DNA from: Minisyncoccota bacterium
GTDB lineage: Bacteria > Patescibacteriota > Microgenomatia > UBA1400 > PJMF01
Direction: 5' to 3'
Length of the DNA stretch: 33,717 nt
NCBI GenBank assembly: GCA_009885085.1
Contig: VFLK01000006.1
Location: 1-33,717 of the forward strand
Shown here: one piece after another, positions 1 through 7,603 of the stretch
Layout of the letters: each line of letters begins with the position of its first letter
Position numbering within the stretch: position 1 is the stretch's first letter
Notes under the pieces: model-generated
Database searches by the model: none
What the model was told of the DNA's origin: nothing
Seen by the model: the letters and a program-made list of their open reading frames with translations, nothing else
Program-made: the position numbers and the translations under genes

Positions 1-217
1 AAATATTTTATATCTAAATAGTTCTGGATGAAGTGTTTGATATCCATCCTTAAAGAAATTTGTTACAGTGTCAGTAATTGAGATAGTTGCAGGGAGAAGT
101 AAGACGAATCTAATAATATCTATTAGTTTTTTTAACAATGGTACTGTGTTCTTTTTAGATAGCTTAATCATGTTTTAATTTACTCAGGTCCTAATTAAAA
201 TCTAATTGATGCTCTAA

Positions 218-829
218 TTAAGACGGTTCATCATTTGACGTTTCTAGCAAGTCAAGGATTTGCAAAGCTTCATCGACTGCACTTTGATTCATAATTGTAG
301 CGGCTGGAAGCTGGGCTACTTTCATTTCATCAATGATGACTGGTCTAAAGCACTCACCAGTTTGAGTGCTTTTATCAGCTTCTCCCAACCTGCATGTTAA
401 GACAACGCCTGTGAGCCATAAATGTCTATCTTCTAGTTTTAGTATAATAGGATATTGATTATTTCTTTTTAACAAATTGGCAACATCATCCATTGAAATG
501 ATTTTATGCTCAACAAGTATAAATAATATTATTTCAAGTACATTATGATCGAAATCAAATGATGCTAACATACCATCAATTTTTGCAGTAATGGAAAATG
601 ACTGATTGGAGTAGATGATGAGTTGAAAGATCTGAAATGATTGGGTAATTATAATAGTCTGTCTAACATCACCGACATTTTTTGAAAGATATGTTCCAAA
701 ATCTATTAAATAACCTATGTTGTCATTGGTTGTCATTGGTTTTTTTAATTTCTTACTCATCCACCAGATTAATAATACCATAAATCCACACATATAGTTT
801 GTGTTGTTTTGAAACATTTTTCTAGACAA
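218..829 (-). CDS. hypothetical protein of mobile region; true start may be downstream of 829
   Basis: 203-aa ORF on minus strand, no recognised family; start only 8 bp from divergent XRE gene. Confidence 0.5.
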   Translation of the reverse strand: MSRKMFQNNTNYMCGFMVLLIWWMSKKLKKPMTTNDNIGYLIDFGTYLSKNVGDVRQTIIITQSFQIFQLIIYSNQSFSITAKIDGMLASFDFDHNVLEIILFILVEHKIISMDDVANLLKRNNQYPIILKLEDRHLWLTGVVLTCRLGEADKSTQTGECFRPVIIDEMKVAQLPAATIMNQSAVDEALQILDLLETSNDEPS

Positions 830-837
830 TGTGATTT

Positions 838-1053
838 ATGAGAAAATACTCAAGATCACCTAAATTTCTTTCTAAGAAAATAAAGACTTTAAGAAGTCAA
901 AAAGATTTAACTCAAGAAGAACTTGCTGAGATAGTTGGAGTGTCAGTAAACTATATTGGCTATATTGAGCAAAACAAAAGGGTCCCTGCTATAAAAACTG
1001 TAGATAAAATAGCTAGAGCCTTAGGTGTTAAATTTGCAGATTTGTTTGAATAA
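838..1053 (+). CDS. XRE/Cro-type HTH transcriptional regulator
   Basis: 71 aa; IKTLRSQKDLTQEELAEIVGVSVNYIGYIEQNKRVPAIKTVDKIARALGV is a classic HTH_3 pattern. Confidence 0.9.
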   Translation: MRKYSRSPKFLSKKIKTLRSQKDLTQEELAEIVGVSVNYIGYIEQNKRVPAIKTVDKIARALGVKFADLFE

Positions 1054-1136
1054 ATTTCTAGCCTTCTTCATTAAAATAAGTTAGTCTTATTAATAAGCCA
1101 ATCTCTATTGATTTCGGTATTTATTTTAATGAAGCT

Positions 1137-1721
1137 ATGAATCATCTTTTCTACAAAACTATGGAAGCTGACTATCTTAAAAAGATAAGAATTTGGGGAT
1201 TAAAAAAAGATGGATGCTTAAAATTAGGTAGAATTACCCAAAACACAATTAGTTGGAACTACAATGGAAATTATAGCAAAATATTATTAGAAATTTCTTT
1301 GAAGCCAGATATAAATATATTTACTCGCTTTGAATATACACAAATGGATTCTCATGGAAACAGAGTCAATTTTGACTATAAAGTTTTTCTTACTACAACT
1401 CCTTGCAACTTTGGTGGCTTGAGATATTGGTTCAAATGTTTTTTTTGTAAAAAGCGAGTAGGCATACTTTACAAGAGAGGTGATTATTTTGCTTGTAGAC
1501 ATTGTCAAAACCTAACTTATGAGAGTAGGAACTTAAGTGGACGTTGGAAATGGGCAGGGAAAATTATTTCTGCACCAGAAATTGATTCTCTACGAGAAGA
1601 GGCAAAAAGAGAATTTTATAATGGTAAGCTGACTAGAAAATTTAAGAGGTACTTATCCAAAAGACAAAAATTTTTACAAATTTGGAGTAAACACTTGTTA
1701 GCTATAAAAGGAATGAGATAA
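1137..1721 (+). CDS. zinc-ribbon protein of unknown function
   Basis: 194 aa with CFFCKKRVGILYKRGDYFACRHCQNLTYESR (two CxxC knuckles). Confidence 0.65.
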   Translation: MNHLFYKTMEADYLKKIRIWGLKKDGCLKLGRITQNTISWNYNGNYSKILLEISLKPDINIFTRFEYTQMDSHGNRVNFDYKVFLTTTPCNFGGLRYWFKCFFCKKRVGILYKRGDYFACRHCQNLTYESRNLSGRWKWAGKIISAPEIDSLREEAKREFYNGKLTRKFKRYLSKRQKFLQIWSKHLLAIKGMR

Positions 1722-1787
1722 ATAATAGACCAAGAAAGTGTTTAGATTGAGATTGGAATTCACATATCCGGTATAATGTAGATAAGA

Positions 1788-2528
1788 ATGAAAATGAAAA
1801 TTAATTATTTAATTAGATCGCTATTATTAAAAAAAGTTGTTCACGATCTTATAATAGAGATATGCGATTTATACAAGAAACACGGTGATAAGTTTGAAAT
1901 TTATCCGACAAATGTCAATAGTTGTCTGAATAGCGTTTATAGTGAGGACTCATTATATCTTGATTCAGAAGCGATTAAACAAAATACCAATCGTTGTTAT
2001 GAAGGTAATGAGTTGAAAATGCTTGACTTACTTAAGATAAATGAAGTTATTGAATTAAAATATGATAGTGGTGAAGATGGCGGATCTTGTATTGCAGAAA
2101 TTAAAATTATTAATCATGAATTATTTAAAGACATATCTAATTGGGTATTAAAAAATAAACTTATTATTACCTATGGACTCTTTTCACTCAATACTTTAAC
2201 TGGAGAAGCTTATTGTAAAGATAACTACCATTTATTTAAACCAGGTAGCGGATACTATGACTTACTTAAAGAGTTTCTAAAAAAGAAAAATCATTTTCTT
2301 AATTTTGAAGAGATGGTCAATATTCAACAACAAGAATATAAAAAAGTTGGTGGAGTTATTACTAGATCAGATTATGTATATGATGAGCGTAAAAATAGCG
2401 AATTACAAAACAAAGCCAAAAATAATATTAAATATTTGCAAAAGAACCTAAAAATGAGAGAGGGTTTAGGTGAATTATTCAAAACCTATGAAAAAAGAGG
2501 TTTTATTCTTCTACCAGACTTAGATTGA
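1788..2528 (+). CDS. hypothetical protein
   Basis: 246-aa ORF downstream of TATAAT-like box near 1770; no recognisable family. Confidence 0.55.
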   Translation: MKMKINYLIRSLLLKKVVHDLIIEICDLYKKHGDKFEIYPTNVNSCLNSVYSEDSLYLDSEAIKQNTNRCYEGNELKMLDLLKINEVIELKYDSGEDGGSCIAEIKIINHELFKDISNWVLKNKLIITYGLFSLNTLTGEAYCKDNYHLFKPGSGYYDLLKEFLKKKNHFLNFEEMVNIQQQEYKKVGGVITRSDYVYDERKNSELQNKAKNNIKYLQKNLKMREGLGELFKTYEKRGFILLPDLD

Positions 2529-2633
2529 AAAAGTCCCACCATTAGTACCTAAATTTAGTACTAAATTTCATTGTTAGTCTCTTAATTGATCACATCGTTC
2601 GTCATCAACTAAGGTAATAAAATTACCATAGTT

Positions 2634-2870
2634 ATGAACAATGAATATTACCAAACTTCCGATTTTTGTCTAGCTACGACACTTGTTGCATTAGGATTCC
2701 AAATAATTAGCATGGATAGGTCAAACCCAAAGAGGGTTAATTTTAATTTCTCTAACTGCAAAAATCTTCAAAATAAAATTTATCAATATTGGGAAAAACA
2801 AATCAGAGTCTCACCTCTTGATTTTTATTATGCACAAAAGAAGCTAAAAAGCCTTTTATATATGGGGTAG
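2634..2870 (+). CDS. DUF5659-like small protein
   Basis: 78 aa; pattern YYQTSDFCLATTLVALGF...VNFNF...W...V.PLDFYYAQKKLKSLLY. Confidence 0.55.
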   Translation: MNNEYYQTSDFCLATTLVALGFQIISMDRSNPKRVNFNFSNCKNLQNKIYQYWEKQIRVSPLDFYYAQKKLKSLLYMG

Positions 2871-2886
2871 CTTAAAAGAAATAAAT

Positions 2887-3165
2887 ATGAATATGAAAAC
2901 CAAAATTAAACCTCAGACAAAATTTACATTAAAAATCTTTTTTATTAACAAAGAAACTCAATATATAAGCACTAAGAAACGACAACGAATTTCTTATTTT
3001 ATCCAGATAGCAAAAGAGTCAGAGATAGAAAAATTCTATATACGTGTGTCCTATGGAAAAGTAACAGATGTTTTTGGAAAAAGCACAAAAGCATTTAATG
3101 ATGGCGAATATCAAACAAAGCAATTATTAAAGGAAGCATTCAAGTGTTTTGTAGAAAAAATATGA
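2887..3165 (+). CDS. hypothetical protein
   Basis: 92-aa ORF; TGA stop overlaps the ATG at 3162 of the next gene. Confidence 0.5.
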   Translation: MNMKTKIKPQTKFTLKIFFINKETQYISTKKRQRISYFIQIAKESEIEKFYIRVSYGKVTDVFGKSTKAFNDGEYQTKQLLKEAFKCFVEKI

Positions 3166-3665
3166 CAATGAAAAACTTTACCATAGTTCCAAATGAACTA
3201 TTAGACAAATCGCAACTTTCTATCTCAGCAAGATATCTTCTTTGTGTACTACTTAAATATTGCGGTCAAGACGAAACTTGTTACCCAGCTCAAAAGACAC
3301 TTGCTAAAGTGCTGGGATTCTCTGATAGATATATTCGATCTTTAATCACAGAGCTTGAAGGTGCCGATTTGATTTCTAAAAAGAGAACTGGATTTAACAA
3401 ATCTAACACATACACAGTTTCTAAGAAGTATAGGAAGTATGGTTCCGGTCATTCTAATAATGAGGAGAATAGCAATTCCGGTAAGTTAGGAAGTGCGTTT
3501 CCTCTTCATCAAGGAAGTGGTGTTCCTAATAAAAGTACTTATAGAAAAGAAACAAGTAAAAGGGGTAGTGATAAAGGATTCCAAACTCTTAAAGAAGCAA
3601 TGCTAAAAATAGGTTACCGTGATCCGAACCAAGTATTATCCTCAAAAAGGGAAAATGAAACTTAG
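3162..3665 (+). CDS. HTH (HTH_36-type) replication-initiator-like protein
   Basis: Track ORF 3144..3665; ATG at 3162 overlaps upstream TGA; NFTIVPNELLDKSQLSISARYLLCVLLKYCGQDETCYPAQKTLAKVLGFSDRYIRSLITELEGADLISKKR resembles a winged HTH. Confidence 0.7.
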   Translation: MTMKNFTIVPNELLDKSQLSISARYLLCVLLKYCGQDETCYPAQKTLAKVLGFSDRYIRSLITELEGADLISKKRTGFNKSNTYTVSKKYRKYGSGHSNNEENSNSGKLGSAFPLHQGSGVPNKSTYRKETSKRGSDKGFQTLKEAMLKIGYRDPNQVLSSKRENET

Positions 3666-3849
3666 TAATGAAGCTGTTGCCAGTTTCCAAAAGCTCTACC
3701 AAGAGAAGTGTGGGATAGAGCTTGAGTTTGAAGAAGCACAGGTGAAGGCTTTAGAGGAATTGAAACGATTTGCTTTAATTTATAAACCGATTCAGATCAA
3801 GAATTTAGACATCTATGAGGAATTTAGTAGCGAAAAAATTAATAAATAA
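3655..3849 (+). CDS. small hypothetical protein
   Basis: Track ORF 3619..3849; ATG at 3655 preceded by AAAAGGGAAA overlaps the upstream stop (ATGAAACTTAG). Confidence 0.5.
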   Translation: MKLSNEAVASFQKLYQEKCGIELEFEEAQVKALEELKRFALIYKPIQIKNLDIYEEFSSEKINK

Positions 3850-3856
3850 TAGTAAG

Positions 3857-3943
3857 ATGAGTGTGGACTCATAAATCAGTGAAAATATAGATGCCTTCTT
3901 TAGGACAATCTTCACTGATTGAGTCCACCTAAAGGAGGCTTTT
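3857..3943 (+). promoter_or_regulatory. structured 5' leader of serine recombinase; SD-sequestering helix, possible pseudoknot
   Basis: 18-bp interrupted stem 3863-3870+3874-3883 / 3911-3920+3921-3928; loop 3893-3904 pairs 12 bp with 3928-3939 containing AAAGGAGG. Confidence 0.75.
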
Positions 3944-3947
3944 ATAT

Positions 3948-5798
3948 ATGCAAGATGTTAAACTTTCAGACCTGAAATGGGCTATCTATTGTAGAAAGAG
4001 TAGCGATAGCGAGGATAAACAAATTGAATCATTGCCCGCTCAAGAAAAAGAATTAAGAGAAGCGGCTAAGCGAAGTGGTATAAAAAACATTGTTAAACTT
4101 TTCAAAGAATCACATTCAGCATTTCATCCCGGAAGACCAGACTACAATGAAATGATTAGAATGGTTTACAGTGGTGAAATAAATGCTATCTTGGTTTGGG
4201 CTGGTAATAGAATTGCACGAAACCCTGTTGATGCTGGTGCCTGCATTTATGCTATGGATCAAGGCAAGTTGCTGGTGGTCAAAACTATAGGAGGCACATA
4301 CTTCAATACACCAGATAACAAGTTTGCTCTAAGTATTGACTTTACTGTATCTAAGAAATCATCTGATGATAAAAGTGTCGCAGTTCATAGAGGCAACAAA
4401 CATAAGTTTTTTGAAAATAAAGAATGGGGAGGTCCTGCAAAACAAGGCTTTATTAATTATATCGATCCACTTACAAAAAAACGAGATATTAAGATTGATG
4501 AAGAGAGATTTGATTTATTGCATCAAGCTGGAAAGCAGATTGCTAATGGTAAGTTCACACCTCTAGAAGCTCTCGATTGGCTAAATAAAGATATGGGATA
4601 TAGAACACTGCCTCAAAGAAAACAGGGTGGTGGTCCCTTAGCAGAGACAACATTTTATAATTTTCTTTCAGATACATTCTATTATGGAGTAATGCGACAC
4701 AAGGTTGATGGAATCTTTCAAGAAGGTGATCATAAGTATAGAAAAATGTTTACTAAAGAGGAGTGGGACACTATTCAGATCAGATTGGGTAAAAAGAGCC
4801 GGTCCATACAAAAGAAACACGATTTTCCATTCAAGGGTGTAATGAGCTGTGGAGAATGCGGTGGTTTTATTACTGCAGAGAAAAAAGTTCAGATTATTTG
4901 CTCCGGATGTAAGACTAAGTTTACCAAAACAGCCAAAAGGGCAGAATGTATTAAGTGTGGTCTGAGAATCGATCTTATGGATGATCCCACAATACTAAAT
5001 TACACCTATTATCATTGCACTAAAAAAGTGAACAAAAACTGTGCTCAAGGATGGTTGGAAATTAATGAGTTAGAAAAACAAGTGGATCAAGAGCTTCAGA
5101 GATTTGAGATAGATCCCGATTTTAAGGATTGGGCTATTAAACATCTGGGAGAACTGAATGAAAATGAGGTCCAACAAGATAAAAAGTTGACAAAACGCAA
5201 CATTGATAACTACGAAAGCCTAAAATCAAGGCTTAGAAGAATGACTAAGCATCGTTTTACAGATGCCTACGAGGAATCTAGTCTAGAGGAAAAAGAAATC
5301 TATGAAGACGAGTTAAAGACACTTAAAGATCAAATAGAAACTGTAAAAAATAATATCGAGATAGTGGACCAGAAACAGTATGATTGGATCGACTTGTCAA
5401 AGAAAACCTTTGATTTTGCTTGTTATGCTCGTTATTGGTTTCGTAATGGAGATGTTAAGACTAAAACACAGATACTCGAGATGCTTGGGTCGAACCTAAA
5501 GCTACACAACAAAGAAGTCTTGGTAAATGGGGATAGTTTATGGTGGATCATTGAAAAAGCAAAGAAAGAAGCAAAAGAATTGGGAGTTTGGTTAGAACCT
5601 ACGAAAAAAGCGGGTCCAGTAGACTTTAATGCCTATTTAGATCCCGCCATTCCCACATTGTTGCGGGACTGGGAGTCGAACCCAGCCTGTGAGATTATGA
5701 GCCTCACGTGCACCGTACACTATCCCGCGCGTTATTGTTTGCATTTTTCCATTCAAGGTTCTCTGCAATCCAGAGTAAACATTATAGTTACTTTCTAG
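3948..5798 (+). CDS. large serine recombinase (resolvase N-terminal, recombinase and zinc-ribbon domains)
   Basis: AIYCRKSSDSEDKQIESLPAQEKEL, RIARNPVDAG, CGECGGFITAEKK; C-terminal ~45 aa are translated across the antisense tRNA. Confidence 0.92.
   Translation: MQDVKLSDLKWAIYCRKSSDSEDKQIESLPAQEKELREAAKRSGIKNIVKLFKESHSAFHPGRPDYNEMIRMVYSGEINAILVWAGNRIARNPVDAGACIYAMDQGKLLVVKTIGGTYFNTPDNKFALSIDFTVSKKSSDDKSVAVHRGNKHKFFENKEWGGPAKQGFINYIDPLTKKRDIKIDEERFDLLHQAGKQIANGKFTPLEALDWLNKDMGYRTLPQRKQGGGPLAETTFYNFLSDTFYYGVMRHKVDGIFQEGDHKYRKMFTKEEWDTIQIRLGKKSRSIQKKHDFPFKGVMSCGECGGFITAEKKVQIICSGCKTKFTKTAKRAECIKCGLRIDLMDDPTILNYTYYHCTKKVNKNCAQGWLEINELEKQVDQELQRFEIDPDFKDWAIKHLGELNENEVQQDKKLTKRNIDNYESLKSRLRRMTKHRFTDAYEESSLEEKEIYEDELKTLKDQIETVKNNIEIVDQKQYDWIDLSKKTFDFACYARYWFRNGDVKTKTQILEMLGSNLKLHNKEVLVNGDSLWWIIEKAKKEAKELGVWLEPTKKAGPVDFNAYLDPAIPTLLRDWESNPACEIMSLTCTVHYPARYCLHFSIQGSLQSRVNIIVTF
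5661..5729 (-). tRNA. tRNA-Met (CAT), initiator type by C1:A72 mismatch
   Basis: rc CGCGGGATAGTGTACGGTGCACGTGAGGCTCATAATCTCACAGGCTGGGTTCGACTCCCAGTCCCGCAA folds as a cloverleaf; loop CTCATAA; TTCGACT T-loop. Confidence 0.85.
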
Positions 5799-5809
5799 AT
5801 AAAAGTCAA
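5781..5809 (-). promoter_or_regulatory. sigma70-type promoter for minus-strand tRNA
   Basis: minus strand TTGACT-N17-TATAAT. Confidence 0.7.
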
Positions 5810-5814
5810 AGTTC

Positions 5815-5823
5815 TGCTATAAT
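5815..5823 (+). promoter_or_regulatory. extended -10 promoter for plus-strand tRNA
   Basis: TGCTATAAT 21 nt upstream of tRNA start. Confidence 0.6.
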
Positions 5824-5844
5824 TACCTCCGTAATAAGACACTT

Positions 5845-5918
5845 GCCAGGGTAGCTCAGTTGGTTAGAGCATGGGATTCATAAACCCAAGGTCGTGAGTT
5901 CGAATCTCACTCCTGGTA
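5845..5918 (+). tRNA. tRNA with CAT anticodon (elongator Met or Ile2)
   Basis: GCCAGGGTAGCTCAGTTGGTTAGAGCATGGGATTCATAAACCCAAGGTCGTGAGTTCGAATCTCACTCCTGGTA cloverleaf. Confidence 0.92.
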
Positions 5919-5951
5919 CATTTTAAACCAATTTTTTTATCTGGAGATCTG

Positions 5952-6326
5952 TTAAAATATTAAATCTAGCCACATATCTAGAGGTTGCTTATTTTCAACA
6001 GTGTCGGGCTCTATATTACTTTCCTTATAATTAACCGATGGCAGTTGAATTATCTTTTCGCCTGGTTTTTGCAATAAAAGTTCATTTCTGATAACTTTTT
6101 CTTTATAGGCCTCAGAATCGGAATCAATAATTTTTTCTTCTAGTTGAGCGGTTTGGGCTGACATATCATTTATTTCTTGCTCTAAAATTTCAATATTTTT
6201 GCTTGATATCTCAGTCTTTTGCGAACTCTTGTCTAAGGATATAAAAAATATTATGCTTATAACAGTGAAAATAATTATTATAAATGGATGATATATTATC
6301 TTTATCATTGCAAAAAATCCATCCAT
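5952..6326 (-). CDS. FtsB/DivIC-like septum formation initiator
   Basis: N-terminal TM, coiled coil, then VIRNELLLQKPGEKIIQLP. Confidence 0.7.
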   Translation of the reverse strand: MDGFFAMIKIIYHPFIIIIFTVISIIFFISLDKSSQKTEISSKNIEILEQEINDMSAQTAQLEEKIIDSDSEAYKEKVIRNELLLQKPGEKIIQLPSVNYKESNIEPDTVENKQPLDMWLDLIF

Positions 6327-6403
6327 GTGATATTATAAGACATTATTATTTAAAAAAACGACAAACACAGATTAAGAATAACAAGTAACAATTTAAGTAT
6401 ACT

Positions 6404-7270
6404 ATGCAAAAAACATTATTAGATGCACAAGCACTCTTTACCGAAAATCTTAAAGAAGCAGGTAAAGCTAACGCAACTGTTATTGCCTACAGTAAGGATA
6501 TAGAACAGTTAGTGACTTTCGTTGCCAAAAAGGGTAAAGCCGATATTGATGAAATTACTTCTGATGATATTGATGAATTCAAAGCTTTACTTAATAAACA
6601 AAGATACACCGGAAAATCAATCTCAAGAAAAATTAATTCTATCAAAGCATTTTTTAGATTTTTGATTTCAAAAGGTTTGATTTCTAGTAACCCTGCAGAA
6701 ATTATCACACATCCAAAATATGAGCAATCTCCGCCAAGAGTTCTCTCTAAAATAGAGTACAGAGCTTTGAGAGATGCTTGTAGAGGTGATGCTCGTATGT
6801 CTGCAGTAGTTGAAGTTTTACTTCAAACTGGTATGAGAATCAGTGAATTAGCAGCTCTTCAAATGGGAGATGTTGATTTCGAACGCAATATAATTGTTAT
6901 TCAAGCTCAAAATTCTAGAGGTGCTCGTAAAGTTCCGCTTAATGTAGCTGCAAAAACATCTTTAACTGAATATTTACAAGTCAGACCAAGAGCTAGAGAA
7001 AAAACTGTATTCTTAACCAAGACATGTAGACCATTTTTAGTTAGAAACATTAGAACTGCTATTGATAGATACTTTAGATTAGCTGGTATCAAAGGTTCAA
7101 AAGTTAACGATTTAAGACATACATTTATTGTTGAACAGCTTAAGGCTGGCACACCATTAGTATATGTATCTCAATTAGTCGGTCACAAAAGAATCACAAC
7201 CACTGAGAAATATCTCAAACTTATTGAAGCTCCAGAAATGGAACCAAATATTCAAATTGAGGAACTTTAA
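6404..7270 (+). CDS. tyrosine recombinase XerC/XerD-like
   Basis: 288 aa; LLQTGMRISELAALQMGDVDF, NDLRHTFIVEQLKAG, LVGHKRITTTEKYLKL. Confidence 0.9.
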   Translation: MQKTLLDAQALFTENLKEAGKANATVIAYSKDIEQLVTFVAKKGKADIDEITSDDIDEFKALLNKQRYTGKSISRKINSIKAFFRFLISKGLISSNPAEIITHPKYEQSPPRVLSKIEYRALRDACRGDARMSAVVEVLLQTGMRISELAALQMGDVDFERNIIVIQAQNSRGARKVPLNVAAKTSLTEYLQVRPRAREKTVFLTKTCRPFLVRNIRTAIDRYFRLAGIKGSKVNDLRHTFIVEQLKAGTPLVYVSQLVGHKRITTTEKYLKLIEAPEMEPNIQIEEL

Positions 7271-7301
7271 TATTTTAAGTTTATAGGTTAGAATAAATAT
7301 A

Positions 7302-7352
7302 ATGAAAACAAATACACAAATTACCAATTCTTGGTGGAACTCTCTTAAATAA
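7302..7352 (+). CDS. trpL: candidate trp leader peptide MKTNTQITNSWWNSLK
   Basis: 16 codons with tandem TGG TGG at 7332-7337, immediately upstream of competing hairpins and a terminator. Confidence 0.75.
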   Translation: MKTNTQITNSWWNSLK

Positions 7353-7405
7353 AGGGAGTTGTTTGTGTAGTAATAAAACAAAGGCTCCCTTAGGGGAGTT
7401 TTTTT
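7338..7405 (+). promoter_or_regulatory. trp-type transcription attenuator
   Basis: 1:2 = 7338-7346/7352-7360; 2:3 = 7352-7360/7383-7391; 3:4 = 7385-7389/7394-7398 followed by T7 (7399-7405). Confidence 0.8.
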
Positions 7406-7430
7406 GTAGCTTAAACTTAAGTTTTGATTA

Positions 7431-7455
7431 AACCCCCTGAAAATGGGGGTTTTTT
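7431..7455 (+). terminator. intrinsic terminator (second in tandem)
   Basis: AACCCCC-TGAAAAT-GGGGGTT then T run. Confidence 0.85.
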
Positions 7456-7603
7456 GTAATTAAATCAAGATTAGGAAAATAAGAATTAAGAAAATATAAA
7501 AATGAAAATTTACTACTTAAAAATTAATTGGACATGCAGCCGTTATCTATGGCGAGCCGTCAATAAAATTTAAACAATTAATAAATATAAAAGGAAAAAT
7601 AAA

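Noticed and set aside
721-740. TGTCATTGGT direct repeat (2x)
   Set aside because: Only two units inside a hypothetical minus ORF; insufficient to call an iteron or array.
4336-4566. ORF inside serine recombinase (76 aa)
   Set aside because: Out-of-frame overlap with a clearly coding gene; no independent support.
7175-7381. Minus-strand 68-aa ORF over the trp leader
   Set aside because: Antisense to the recombinase 3' end and attenuator; no coding character.
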